DNA from: Daldinia sp. FL1419
Lineage: Eukaryota; Ascomycota; Sordariomycetes; Xylariales; Hypoxylaceae
DNA length: 64,000 bases
Assembly: GCA_025201765.1 (NCBI GenBank)
Contig: MU623466.1
Location: 40,386 to 104,385 of the forward strand
Direction: 5' to 3'
Both the position numbers and the translations under genes were made by a program. The notes under the pieces are model-generated. The model was not told the origin of the DNA, made no database searches, and worked only from the letters and a program-made list of their open reading frames with translations. Shown piece after piece: positions 35,937 through 48,505 of this stretch. Numbering within the stretch: the stretch's first letter is position 1; every line of letters begins with the position of its first letter.

Positions 35937-38809
35937 CTGGCCGACTATGGGCTTGTGGAGCTATTTTAAACTCCAAAGGCCTATAGACAGGGGCAAGATA
36001 TATGCACCTTACGTTCCGAGCAAGAATGGTTGGATAGAGAGAACTTTGGCAGGACTGATAAACTTGGATGATTTCAGGCAGCCCCCAAACCGGTTTAACT
36101 TCGCTTTCTCCAGGAATTCCAGCTCAGAGAGCTTCAGAGGATCGCTCTTTCGCTCGAATTTTACGGACGACCTAAGGCACGAAGTGATGATAAATTATTT
36201 ATACCAGCAACAGTGCTCACGCCTTTGGATTGGCGCCGGAGCTGGGATTACAGAAGGCGTTCTCCTCCGTAGGTATAGAGGACTGTACATGGTCTGTCCT
36301 ACCTCGTTAGTGGAGTCGGTTCTCGAGAGAGCTTGCTTGGCCCTTGATATTCAGGTAATACTTCGGTCTCGATGTCTCATTCGAAGCCATTCCTGCTAAC
36401 CAGTTTGTAGTGCGCTATGACTATCAACTCTAGGATAATCAAGACATTCCTATCTTGGTCTCCCGATGCCATGGAAGTACCGATGCTAAACGGTATGCGA
36501 ATTCAAATTATGCCATCAATCAACGAGCTAGCGAGAGCAAGGAAATATCAATGCGCGGCATTCTTGGCGGCAGAATGTTTACTGGTCATCTGGGATGATG
36601 ACCCGTTAAGTGCAATCGAACGGGCTAAGATTGCCGAAAGGGAGATGCTGGGCATGATCTGGCGACGCAATCAGATGATAATCAAGAACGGAGGAAAAAT
36701 TCCAGAGAACTTCCTGACAGACGAGGAGAAAGGCCTATTTGACATTGATAAAAGACCGATACATCTACTCAATGCGTATCTCGTCTCTCTTGTCGTAATG
36801 ATCGTTACTGTTTCTTTAGGCTCGGCTTGGAGACAGCTTACGATTGAATCCTCGGTCGAGGACAGCTACGTACGGCTAGGCCTAGCGCTCCTATTTCCAA
36901 TTCAGGTATTCTTTTCCCTATTCTTTGCTCAGGTTCTCGTCGGATGCATGGCTCAGGTGTTTGGGCCTATCCGCCAGCTTGCGGTCAACTCCAAATACTA
37001 TTCCGCCATACCACCATTCAGATTGAGAACGCCTACATTGCCACACATTGTGAGTGTTTCCCTTTGGCATACCAAAAGTTCTTCTCCCGAGTCTACCAGG
37101 TCTTTATTTTCTAACGAATGTTCCATGACAGACCATACAATGCCCAGTCTACAAGGAAGGCCTCGAGGGTGTTATCGAACCCACCGTTGACTCCTTACAA
37201 CGCGCCATCGCCACATACGAGTTACAAGGCGGTTCCGCAAACCTATTTATCAACGACGACGGCCTTCAGATAATTCCAGAGGAGGAGCGAATGGCTCGTA
37301 TTGACTTCTATACCAGCCATCGTATAGGCTGGGTTGCTCGTCCGAAACATGGCGAAAATGGTTTCCGGCGTCGCGGCAAGTTTAAAAAAGCCTCCAACAT
37401 GAATTTCGCACTCATGGTCGCTTGTAAGGTGGAGGATAGGCTGAAAACGTACCGTCGCGACGCCGTCTGGTCGCAAATAGACGAAGCCTTCGCCTACGAG
37501 AGAGCATTGGAGGAAATTCTCCAGGAGGATGGAAGGGCTTGGGCCGATGGCAACATTCGTATTGGTGACTATATCCTCCTTGGTATGCATATGCTCCTTT
37601 TTTGTTTTTATCTTTCTAATGTTCCAAGGCGAAGTTTTAGCCTAGAAACATCTAACCATGGCTACAGTCGACTCCGATACACGTGTCCCATATGATTGTC
37701 TTCTAGATGCGGCTTCGGAAATGGAACTTTCCCCTAATGTTGGCATCATCCAGTTTTCTTCTGGCGTCATGCAAGTGGTTCACACATACTTTGAGAACGG
37801 CATTACGTTTTTCACGAACCTTATCTACAGCGCTATTAGGTACACAGTTTCAAATGGCGATGTTGCCCCTTTCGTCGGCCATAACGCTGTGCTACGGTGG
37901 GCTGCAATCCAAGAGGTCTCGTACACGGACGAAGACGGCTACGAAAAGTTTTGGTCGGAATCGCACGTCTCTGAGGACTTCGATATGTCCCTTCGCCTTC
38001 AGTGCCGTGGGTATATCGTTCGCCTTGCTGCCTGGGCGGACGAGGATTTCAAAGAGGGAGTTTCCCTCACCGTTTACGACGAATTGGCTCGATGGGAGAA
38101 GTATGCGTTCGGGTGCAACGAGTTACTCTTTCATCCTATTCGGAATTGGTCAGAAAGTGGTCTATTTACGCCTCTATTCCTCCAATTCCTCCACTCGAAT
38201 GTCCGCTTGACATCTAAGATCACGATACTCTCCTACATCGGGACGTATTATGCCATCGGTGCGGCGTGGATTATGACCTCGATCAACTACTTTATCATGG
38301 GCTGGTTTAACGGGTATCTAGACAAATACTATATTGACTCTTGGAAAGTCTGGTTCTCCATCATTATCGTCTTCAACGGCCTCGGTAACATAGGTCTGGC
38401 TGTAATGCGCTACCGCGTAGGAGAGCGGACGCTTGCATACGCCCTATACGAGAACTTTAAATGGACGTCTCTTCTAGCGATTTATCTAGGGGGTCTATCT
38501 CTGCATATAAGCCAAGCCTTGCTATCTCATGCGTTCGAAATCGATACGAGCTGGGGAGCTACGTCGAAAGAGGCAGAGTTTTCAAATTTCTTTATCGAAG
38601 TTCCGAGAGTTATAAAGAGATTTAAATACTCTATAATATTCTCACTACTCTTTCTAATAGGAATGGTCATCGCAGCCGTCGCACCTTTTATTCCGTCTGA
38701 TTGGCATATTACGGATTTTGTCGCCATCTTACCTATGGCCACCGTCGCAAGCAGTCACTTTCTCCTGCCCCTTGCGCTCAACCCTGCACTCATGACGTTT
38801 TCGTGGTGA
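35905..38809 (+). CDS. GT2 family membrane polysaccharide synthase
   Basis: Processive-type family 2 glycosyltransferase of about 893 residues from exons 35905-36354, 36411-37049, 37132-37582 and 37668-38809 (introns 56, 82 and 85 nt, all GT-AG and in phase). Two strong membrane spans (LLNAYLVSLVVMIVTVSLGS and a second near FPIQVFFSLFFAQVLVG) precede the catalytic domain; several more follow it. The catalytic order matches cellulose/chitin/hyaluronan synthases: NDDG (Asp405/406), DSD (515-517), SED (Glu616, Asp617) and a reduced QxxRW equivalent, ELARWEKYAFG (Arg655, Trp656). The Gln of that last motif is absent, as in a fungal GT2 group of unknown product. Flanking GH16 genes suggest a wall beta-glucan, as inference. 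A GTGAGT after the last codons could start a 44 nt intron that would replace the C-terminus by about 15 residues. Confidence 0.88.
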
Positions 38810-40521
38810 GTGACCGTCGCCTATCTTATAATTCTTTTCATTCTTTCAGCTCGCTGCCTTTCTTTAAAGTAGTCGGAACTGCTCTTGTATAAAACTCTAG
38901 TAGGGTCCGAATATCTTGGCGACCAGGCTGTGAGTTTGGTAATCGCTTAGTGAGATATCATATGGATCACGAGTTTTTGGAGGGCAATAGATAATGCGTC
39001 AGAGACATTGATGTCTTATCTTCAAAGCATCGGCGGCTATCAACATATCTACCTAGGTACGTTAGGTAGGTAGGTAGGTAATCAATACTATCCCCGACAC
39101 AAAAATGATGTTAGTCGAGTTAGGAGGTTCGATTCCTCTCAGCGCTATTGGGATCTCGCTTACAGCCTACTGTATGACTTCAACCACGGGGTGCGTTACC
39201 TTACGTATCCAAGCGGCCAAGGTAAATAGGTATACCCACCTTACCATCAAGCGCCCGAATATATGTGGAGGCTTGGACTACTTAGATAGGTACGCTCATT
39301 TGCCGGAAGGTTGCACGAAGCTCCAAAGAGTAAACTCGCATTATTATCGTGTATCCATTATCGAATATCTAATACCGTCAGTGTATTATTTGTTTGCGCG
39401 GGCGGGCAAACATTCATCCTAAAGCATCCAATCTTGTAGTGATGAACGAGGCCTTGTATGTAAATAGTAGAAAAAAAGATGGAAGTGAGAAAAAGGAGGT
39501 CGATGGGCTGTCTTAGGTAGGTAGGTAAAGGTAGGTGTACCTATGTATATTAAATATTTTATTGCTTGGCGTTTCGAGTCGACCGCCTCGATTGACTTAA
39601 TAAATGCCGATCAACTAAGCCTCAATAAGTATGGTATCGAACGGTGCCCGTCGCAGATCGGCAAGATTCCTTGCCCCTTGTTACCTTATCTAGCATACTA
39701 CACGTGGGTCTAAACTGCCTCGCTAGCCGCTATAAACCTTGGCTAAACCTTGGCCGGCCTTGACAGGCTGACAAGTCAAGAGTGAATACCTAATAAGAGA
39801 GAAGCCCCTTTCTAGGTACCTCGGTACTTCGTACTACATGGTAATTCTCAAATTACATTATCCCCCGGGTCCCTTCGACCTTTTTCGCGACAACTCGCGT
39901 CCTTCTTGGAAATAAAGGAGACTTGATCGAATAAGGGGCTTTATACGGCCTATCCATTCATTACCTTATCCAATTGAACCGCTTGTCACTCGTTCGTGCT
40001 TATCCAATGCCTTGCCAAAAGTCTTCTTAGCTTGTTAGCCCTGCTGATTCTAAAATTACGCATCAAACGCTCCCTTCATCACTCTGTAGTCGACCAAACT
40101 TGAAACGACACTCACGATCCTTACTTCTTACCTACCTGATCAGCATATAACCTATATCCATATAGCCTATATCGCTTTTGCTATCTAATCTTCAACTCGG
40201 GAAACCCAAATATTGACGACGCTGTCTCTGGCACACCGGTGCTTTCTTATAGCTATCGCTACTCCTCCAACTCTGGGCTCGGGAAACTAGAAACTGGAAA
40301 CTGGGCTACTCACCGTAGGGACTTACCATAGGAGACTATGCGGTCGAACGACATAGACTCGTAGCAGATTACAGCGATTCCCAGAATAACATACTTAATA
40401 CCCCTTGGCTGGCATAACGGGGTTACCACATTCGCTTTGCGCTATACTGCCTTCTTGGAAAGTGCCTAACCTATTCGATTATTGCTTTATTGTACGGGTA
40501 GCGCGCCTCGACAGACTCACG
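38810..40521. other. intergenic, GT2 / Crh
   Basis: 1.7 kb with no supportable gene. A cluster of GGTA/TAGG repeats lies at 39047-39082 and again at 39515-39545. A frame at 39105-39422 has no family character. Confidence 0.5.
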
Positions 40522-41970
40522 ATGCCGGCTAAATCGCATCTGGTGCTGGCCGCCGCGGCGCTGTTTTCTTCTCTCTTTGTATCCCCCGTCGCCGCTCAGC
40601 TGCACACCGACTGCAATCCGATGGAGAAGGACTGCCCAACCGACCCAGCTCTCGGGACGAGCCACACATTCAATTTTAACGCTACGCCACCGGAACACAC
40701 TTTCAACTTGACTGCCGGGACTATAGACTACAATGCCGATACGGGGGCTGCTTTCACTATGCGCAAGAAAGGAGAGTCGGTTACACTGATGTCGAATTTC
40801 TACTTCTTCTTTGGAAAGACAGAGGTGCTTCTGAAGGCGGCATCCGGTATTGGTGTTATCAGCTCTATCGTCTGGTCTTCCGACGTTCTCGACGAGGTCG
40901 ACTGGGAGTTTAAGGGAGGAAATGCATCTTTTGCGTTTTCTAATTACTTTGGCAAGGGAAGGCAAGACTGGAAGAACGGGGGTGACCATCCCGTCAAAGG
41001 TGGCGTGTTGGACGATTACCACAACTACACTTGCGTATGGACCAAGGAAAAATTAGAATGGTGGCTAGACAGTGAGCTTATCCGAACGTTATTGCCAAAG
41101 GATGCAAATAAAACGGACAACTATCCCCAAACGCCGATGAAGCTCAGTCTCGGTATCTGGGCCGGTGGCGATCCGGACGCGCCGAAGGGGGTTATCGAAT
41201 GGGCTGGCGGTGTGACGGATTACTCTGAGCCGCACACCATGTACGTAAAAAGTGCCCGCGTCGAGGACTTTTCAACGGGCAAGGAGTATTCCTACGGTGA
41301 TCGTAGCGGGTCTTGGGAAAGCATTAAAATTGAGAGGTAAGTACTATCCGAGAAAGAAATATGCCCTACCAGCCTTTGTTTAATATCAGCTAACTTGAGT
41401 TATCCTAGCGGCAATTCTACGGCATTCGAAAATATCAACAAGGAACCGGAGAAATCACTCTCTGATAAGTGGAATGAGCTTCCTTCTGGTACTAAATCCG
41501 GCGTCTATGCTGCAGCAGGCGGAGTGGGTGCGATTCTTTTAATTGCTCTAGTCTTCTATTCTTTCAAGCAGAGACGTCGTGGCCAGAAAGAGGCCGCTGC
41601 TTTGGCCCAACAGCAGGAACAGGAACGTCTAGAGATGGAGAGATTTAAGAAGGAAGGAAGGGACCCGGATGCGCTCGCTTTCGATGGAGCCGAGTATGAC
41701 GCTGCGAAGGGTGGGATGGCTGCTACAGCATATAGTATGCACGACTCGCCCCCGGGAAGCTCTGCCGGCCCACCTGAGAAAGCATGGGACCCGACAGGTT
41801 CAAGTGGCGCTGCTGCCATGCCATTACTTCACGACGATGCGATGACCACTCACAGAGCTGGTCCAGGCCAAACACAAAATAGCAGTTTTGGATCTCCGGT
41901 CCATTCACAGAGTCCAGGATTCCCCGCCCAGCCTCCGGCTGCGGCCGCCCCCTCATCTTATCAGTCGTAG
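40522..41970 (+). CDS. Crh-type GH16 chitin-glucan transglycosylase
   Basis: Secreted, membrane-anchored wall enzyme of 458 residues of the Crh1/Utr2 group, which links chitin to beta-glucan. Exons 40522-41336 and 41409-41970 flank a 72 nt GT-AG intron. A signal peptide (hydrophobic LVLAAAALFSSLFVSPVAAQ) precedes the GH16 domain. The catalytic motif DEVDWEF has Asp124, Glu125, Asp127 and Glu129; Glu125 and Glu129 are the expected nucleophile and acid/base. Downstream are the GIWAGGD segment and a C-terminal single span (AAGGVGAILLIALVFYSF) followed by a charged, Gln/Ala/Pro-rich cytosolic tail. That makes it a type I membrane protein rather than a classical GPI-anchored Crh. No CBM18 chitin-binding module is present. 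It is the third wall-polysaccharide gene of the group after the GH16 and GT2 genes. Confidence 0.93.
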
Positions 41971-42712
41971 CTTTTCTCCCTTTAGTGCACCTGAACGATC
42001 AGGGTCTCAGGGGGCCTGTGGAGGAATTTGGTGACAGCAAGACCGAATAGTGATAGTGAGTGAGAAATATTGACTTAGATATACCTGCTACTGCTTGACT
42101 TATAGGGTTTGGAATCTCACAAGATATATAAAACCGGCTGGAGTATTCTTGAAGCAGTTGAATTGGAGTTGAGACAGGATGGTTAGGAATATGCTATAGA
42201 AGATGTGTTCTGTTTTCGGCTGGTTACGATAGGACCCATGAGTGTTACTTAATATTTCAATACCCCGACAGTTGGTTTTGTCAAAATTCACTCAAGATTC
42301 CGTATGGCACAACTAACAATATTCTTATTGATCGTTAATGTAGCCTTGTCAAATTACTCTTGTCAAATTACTCTTGGTTGAATAGAACGGCGTGGGGGTT
42401 TCCGAGGGTTTAGAGTAAGATGACTGAGGTATTGTAGTGCTCTAATTTTCGAATATTTGTGTCACTTTAGATAGTTGTGTAAGTCGTTGCTCTTTCAATC
42501 ATAGCAAGGCAACACGAAGCGAAAACGAAGATACGTTCTAATGGTTCAGTTTCAAGAGGGGTATTTGAATTATCCTGTGTAGTACGCAAGAGTGATTTAC
42601 TTGTCAGGTAATCAAGCCCCATCCCCTTTATCCCGCGCTCTTGAATGTCTCAAATGCCAACCATCCTTACAACCTTCTCATTGAAAGTGCTCGATTTTAC
42701 TAATCTTACCAC
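41971..42712. other. convergent intergenic region, Crh / DUF4360
   Basis: Convergent 3' ends with no gene. A 12-13 bp direct repeat (TTGTCAAATTACTC) occurs twice in tandem at about 42346-42374. Confidence 0.6.
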
Positions 42713-43486
42713 TTATTTGCAGGCTTGCCAGCTAACATGTACCTGCTGAGTGAAGGCGACGGTAGCGTCGTCGTCGGAGATCTGGCCCGAAGCACTGGAG
42801 TTGCTCGACGTCAATGCGATGCGGTTGTTGACATTGAGAATTCCGGTAGCACCGCAAGGAGACCAGATGACGGAAGCCGTCGGGACCTGGTCCTGCTTGG
42901 TGTAAACCTGGCCATCAGCCCAGAGCCCGCCTCCGTCAATCGAGGTTCTCGTAGTAGTCTAATAAATTGTGAGCATGATTCGAAACACAAGGTATCCAGC
43001 CGCGGGGTTGGGAGTATTGGGACTTACGGTAGCGGCAGCGTCTTGCGAGAAGTAATAGGTCGAGTAGAAAGTCCCGGTAACGCCGGTTTCGAGCTGAGCG
43101 TATCCGTGGTAGGTAGACTCGACGACAGCGAACTGGAATCCTCCGGGGTACTTGAGGTTCAAGTGAAGTTGGCAATTCTTAGACTTGTCCGCCGGCTTAG
43201 TACCAGGCCCGGTGTAGACCTGGAAAGCATCAAAACCGAAGGTGATTACCTAGAGGGCGGGTTAGTTATGTTAGGGCCAAATTTTGATATTATCGAGAGC
43301 CAGTATTCTCACATTTCGGTCGGCAGAGAGATCAGAAGTCACGGTCCCCTGGGGACATCCGTTTCCGCTGGCGGAGGCACTGACGATAGTAATCTCATCC
43401 GGCTTAGGGGTGTCACTTCCTCCGATGATACCGATAGGTGTGGCCGCGGCGAGGACCGGGGTAAGGAGAGCAATGAAGGATCGCAT
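42713..43486 (-). CDS. secreted DUF4360 protein
   Basis: Small secreted protein of 213 residues from exons 43486-43313, 43249-43028 and 42958-42713 (introns 63 and 69 nt, GT-AG, all phase 0). A clear signal peptide (RSFIALLTPVLAAATPIG) is followed by the DUF4360 landmarks GNGCPQGTV, an ITFGFDAFQVYTGPG strand, CQLHLNLKYPGGFQFAV, YYFSQDA, a middle segment with SIDGGGLW, WSPCGATGILNVNNRIAL and a final VSWQAC. Cys residues are spaced for disulphides. Function is unknown; relatives are abundant in ascomycetes and often counted among candidate effectors or wall proteins. The open frame also offers an ATG at 43510, eight residues upstream, but the inner ATG gives a cleaner signal peptide. It is convergent with the Crh gene. 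Confidence 0.9.
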
Positions 43487-45691
43487 GTTGAAGTAGGCGG
43501 GAAGGTTCAAACTAGGTAGAGGAAATCTGCTTGATTGTGCTGATATGGAAAAGATCTTCTTCGCGGGATGAGGTCGTATTTATAATACTTTCATCATCTT
43601 TCCTAGCGCGTTGTCGAGCTTCGGCCTTGAGGTCTGGGCCAGTAGTTAGAACTCATCTTCCCGCCAGTGCGGAGATAGGTTCCAGCAGCCCAAGATGCTC
43701 TAGACGACATGATGGGATGTCGTGAGGAATCGTCAGAAGACGCGCTGATTAATTTTGGAATTAGAATGCGAACCTAGACCTCGAGACCTAGGAGCTCAAC
43801 CCTAGCCATGGACCTTCCAGCCTCATCCATAAATTTACGGTTGAATTGATGGTCGTGGATGAATAAATGAAATCAAATTAATACCAGGAAGCCTAGCTGT
43901 TATAGCTACTCCGTTGGATCGGGATGGATCTCTTTTAATAGAAGCATCAGCAAATCCAAACCTTGACTGACGCTAGAAGCTAGACCACATGATGCAGGAC
44001 TGAAGCAACTCACCGTCCAGCTACATGGAATCCGGTTCGGTAGGGCAGGGATATCAGAGGCTCCAGAAACAAGATCCTGGGTATGAGCAATTTAAACTGC
44101 ATGGAAATCTAGGTCCCAACGAACGGGCGAGGTGCTCTCATGGAGCTACTGTAAGACTAGAGGAAGGCGTCGTAACGGATGCTATTTTGAGCCGGAGCAA
44201 GGTATTGATAGATTGAGCTTCATCAACTGTGGCTGGAATATACCACCAGCCGATATGCTAGAGAGACGTATCTGGGTCAGAAGAAATAAATATTACCTAG
44301 ATCTATACGTGATGAATCGTTTATCATATTGACTATTCGAACCACGAGAGACTATGGCAGCTTGAGGGGCGAGCGATAGAAGAAGGCCCTAAATAATTTA
44401 CCCCATTCACACTAGCATCAGAGGGTCTCAAACAAAAATCAGACGGAATTGTTTCGAGGCATCGGACCGGGAGCCGCTAGGGCCAACTCCTCCAAGGGTA
44501 TCCGAACTGAAAGCATATGAATGAACAGTGGTCGATGGATCTAAAACGGGGATCCTGACGAGTCTGGTGAATTTAGAAACAGCATCATCAATAGCAGGCC
44601 GTGCTGATCCGGGCAACTCCGTCAGCGAACATTGTCTAGAACGCTCGAGTCACGTAGGACTGGGATCGTAAGCGTTGCGAAAATCTCCTTCTTTGGCCCT
44701 TCAGGCCTCTTTAACCTCTTTAGCCGCGTTGGCGAACGTCAGGGGGAAATGCGCACTAAGCCCAAGATGAATGTCGCCCACACGTGTTGTCCAAGGATGG
44801 ATTGAGAGAAGCTGGTCCGTATTCTTTCTCGTCATAGTTCCAGACAACTCCGAACAGCTTCTCGCCCCGATGTTGGACTGAACAGGAAAGTTGTTTCGCG
44901 GGCTAGGCCATCTACTTGCCGAATTTTCTCTCGACGAAGTGCTGGAGCCCGAATTTCCGGATCACGGCTCGTATAGTGGTATATACGAATTTATTGCATG
45001 ATCTGGATTACCAGCTGAAGTTGTCTCGACCACCTGACGTGATACATGTACATGTAACGATACCAGAGACGGCACAACAGGGTTTTATGTGGTAGTGTTC
45101 CGCAGTACTCATCACTAGTAGCATCCGAATTAAGAAAGATCCAGTAACCGAGATGTGCTTAGCGGTTAATATAACGGAATTCCCCTTGTGGGGTGCACCA
45201 GAAATATCCTTTATTGATGGTCGGAGCTGTCTATGTTGCATTTTCACCCCGCAGAGGGGCTGGTAGCTGTGGTGCCAAGGGAAGACATATGATGTCCATC
45301 GCGTCACCGAAACGACACAATGGGTAACTTTCCATGCTCCAAATCACCGAATATACAAAATACAGTATCTGTTTACGAATAAGCTTGGGCTATTTACAGG
45401 CTTTGCGAATGATCACTTCGAGTTGATCTAACTTTGCGAGACACTGGTAGGAGTATCAACGAAAATTGACTAATATCGAGGGAGGTGATGAAGCTAGATC
45501 AAGTAGGGTAAGGTATATGCCAAACAACTTGGGATTTACACATGGCGCGATGCGGTAAGTGGCCGAGGAAAATATTGTTAAGTGGTACCTAAATCATGAT
45601 TATAGTGCAATGATTGGAAAATCCAATGCTTCAGATGCTCTGTAAGCAACGCCGGGAAGGTACGACTTTACGTGTTTACCTAGGTACTCAT
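43487..45691. other. intergenic, DUF4360 / methylcitrate synthase
   Basis: 2.2 kb without a recognised gene. Short frames at 44025-44216, 44428-44616 (-) and 45008-45307 (-) have fairly coding-like composition but no motif. They could be remnants. Confidence 0.5.
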
Positions 45692-47334
45692 TTAAGCTTC
45701 AACCTGTTTCAAAATTCCTTCTAGATTTATGCTCTTAGGTCGCTCGATTGGCAGACCGAGAGCACGATCCCAAATAAGCTGCGCTAGAGGCCCCAGTCCT
45801 CTGCTAACACCGAACGTCGCCGTGTAATAAAGGGTTTCGTGGAAGCCGTAGTGGTGGAATAAAACGCCACTGCTTGAATCGACGTTAGGATAGGGGTTCT
45901 TTGTCTTTCCGTGTTTAGTTAGGACTTGAGGAGCGATTTCGCTATTAGCTTTGACAAGCTTGAATACGGGATCTCTAGCAATCGCAGGGCGGCTAGCGGC
46001 GTAATCCATCAAAGCCTCAAAACGAGGGTCAGGCTTGCGAAGTACGGCGTGTCCATAGCCTGGAACAACTCGACCGCTGTTGAGCGTTGACCATAGGTAG
46101 TCGTGGACATCCTTTTCCGAATAATTCTCTGGAATGCTTTCCTTCATCTGGAGAATCCACCGTAGAACCTCCTGAGCGGCAAGTCTACAAAGCGTTGCTT
46201 ATTAGCTACATCGTCAGACCAGCGTGGTAATTGGAATACTTACCCATGTAGAGGACCGGCCAAGCCTTGGAGGCCGGCGCTATAACTCAAGAACGGATCG
46301 CTCAGGGCGCTACCGACAAGGTGAGTAGCGTGGGCCGAGACGTTTCCGCCTTCGTGATCGCCGTGGAGAGCAAGGTACAACCTTAGCAAGTCCTGGAAGT
46401 CTTCGTTTTCTTTTCCGCCCTTGCCCAGCATGGATGCAAAATTATAGGACCAGTCCTGTTCGGGGTCGACATCGCCTGGCAACGCGCCACCATCGCGATA
46501 AGAATTTTGGTATATTTTTGCTGCGATCGTAGGTAGTTTAGCAAGTAAACTAATAACATCGTCAAATGTAGGCTCCCAGTAGTCGGCCTTATTTAAGCCT
46601 TGCTCGTACGCCTTGGCGAATTTGGAGGTGTAGTTTAGAGCGCTGACCGCAATTGCGAACTGAGTCATGGGATGCAAGTCTCGGGGGAAGCTATCAAGCA
46701 ACTTGTTTACGAAATCGGGGAGCCGGGCCTGTTCCGCAAGCTCCCGCGAAAAGTGGCGGACCTGGCTAACCGACGGCACTTTACCCGTTAAGAGGAGCCA
46801 GAACATGGCTTCGGGGAGCATTTCTGTACCCGTCTTGCCTTTGGGTAGCTCCTTTTGGCAGTCCTTTATCGTCCGGCCGTGAAATCTAATCCCCTCGTTC
46901 GCGTCTAATACGGAACCTTCCCATACCATCGCCTTTAGCCCTCTAGATTCGAGTTAGCCCTTTGAAGTTAGTATACAGTGCCGACGCTGGTTATACCTCA
47001 TGCCGCCAATCGTATTTTCAACCTTGACTTCGCCAATGACCTTGGATCCATGGGCCTTGACCTTCTTGAGGAGCTCCCGTTTAGCGGGGATGACTCCTTT
47101 AAGAGTCTCCTTCAAGTCGGGTTCGGACGAGGAGGAGTATGATCTAGCCGTGGGGAGTATCGTCGTCGGGGCGACGCGCGGCTGTCGACAGTCTTCGTTA
47201 GCTAGACCTAAGTGGATTTATCTCACGCATAGAGAACACTGAAGATAGAGACGCATATACGATGGTCTGCTCTAGAGGCAACTTACTCTTAAAACCCCCA
47301 ACGCTCTTGTTGTCTGTCTAATATTCATCGCCAT
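45692..47334 (-). CDS. mcsA: 2-methylcitrate synthase, mitochondrial
   Basis: Condenses propionyl-CoA with oxaloacetate to 2-methylcitrate, the entry step of the methylcitrate cycle, in mitochondria. Exons 47334-47287, 47181-46997, 46942-46244 and 46184-45692 (introns 105, 54 and 59 nt) give 474 residues. The N-terminus (RQTTRALGVLR, then SYSSSS) looks like a mitochondrial presequence. Citrate-synthase fold residues are intact: His about 274 in GDHEGGNVSAH, the His of VVPGYGHAVLRKPDPRF and the Asp of NPYPNVDSSSGVLFHHYG. I prefer methylcitrate synthase over citrate synthase because of EMLPEAMFWLLLTG, LYLALHGDHEGG and SEIAPQVLTKHGKTKNP, as I remember fungal McsA sequences, and because the next gene is methylisocitrate lyase in divergent orientation. 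The first intron uses CAG at 47182, after a GCTAAC branch; an earlier TAG acceptor breaks the frame. Confidence 0.88.
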
Positions 47335-48505
47335 ATTCGAACGAAGCAAGTTAAAAGAAGGAATGATAAATATTTGATCTTACGACGTCGCAATTATTTC
47401 CAAGGGCAATCCTCTAGAACGCCGGCACAATTCAGAAGAAATGGGTTGTCAATGACAAGAGAACAGATATAAAAAAGGAAGGACAACGGAAGAGAAAGAA
47501 AGGGTGACAAGAAAGCACGTCGGCCCTTTTCTCTTGCAGCTCCAACCGTTGAGATAAGATGATCTGATGTGGGGGAAAAGTACTTCCAAACCATGAAACC
47601 TTGGAACCAAGTCGGAACTAGGTTAAAGCCAGGTACCTAGGTAGTAGGTAAGTGCTGTATCTGTCAACCCTTTTTGCAGTTACCCATGATAGGTATCCAG
47701 GTAGGTACTTCTCCAGATAATATCGTGGTAGACCGGGGTTAACCCCTCCCCCGCATAACCGAGGAAACCCGTCTTTTCTACCCCATTTGCCCGCTGCCCG
47801 TTGCTGACAATTGAATCTAATAAGACAATGTCACATTTGCGGATAGAATATATGCTCTCCTGGACGCAGGATATACGTAATGGGTATGTATGTGAGCGTG
47901 TAAGCAACGAGCATATAACGACATGGACCTAAGTGCCTCGATAACCGACTTCGGATCTAATAAACCTCGTAATGGTTGAACTTTGGAATTTGGTGATCAC
48001 TGATATCTCGGCTGGGGTTTTGCCAGTAGTACCTACATCAGGTACATAGGTACTTAGGTATACCTTGTTAGATCTAGTGGGTTGGGGACATACATGAGAC
48101 CTAAGGCACACCCCTGGTTGAATCATCGGTGACCTCACCAGTATTAGAACGAACAAAACAATCAGAAGCCGCGGCTTGCCGTCAGTTACATTATGATATT
48201 TTGGCCGTCTTGGATGCTATTGTATGCGGCTAATCACTTGAGCTTAACCATATGTAGATGCGGGACGATCTAATTACCTAATCACGAGTCCCGTACTTTG
48301 TGTCCTTTGAAAAGAGCACCAAAAAAACCCCATAAAGGCCCCCGCGTTAGGGACTTGTAGGCTTAAAGAATTTGGCCGGTAAGACGCCAAATCTCAACTC
48401 GTGGAATAGTTGTATCTTTAAAGATGCTCATGGGGTATAAAAGTACTCAGGGTAATACGTTACTGGAAATGTTACCCTTTAGAATTTATGGTACACATAT
48501 GTACC
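47335..48505. other. upstream region of methylcitrate synthase
   Basis: This contains the promoter of the synthase. A GATAAG core (47553-47558, GAGATAAGATGATC) and a GTGGGG run (about 47569-47574, a possible CreA-type site) are visible about 220-240 bp upstream of the ATG. Both motifs are short and may be chance. Three antisense frames (47394, 47680, 47929) have no motif. Confidence 0.4.

Noticed and set aside
39115..39150. tRNA T-arm-like sequence (GGAGG-TTCGATT-CCTCT)
   Set aside because: The stem-loop fits a T-arm, but no matching acceptor stem, D-arm or anticodon arm lies at the right distance upstream.
44428..44616. 62-codon minus frame ending in a Ser/Gly-rich segment
   Set aside because: Composition is coding-like, but no neighbouring exon or recognised domain could be joined to it.
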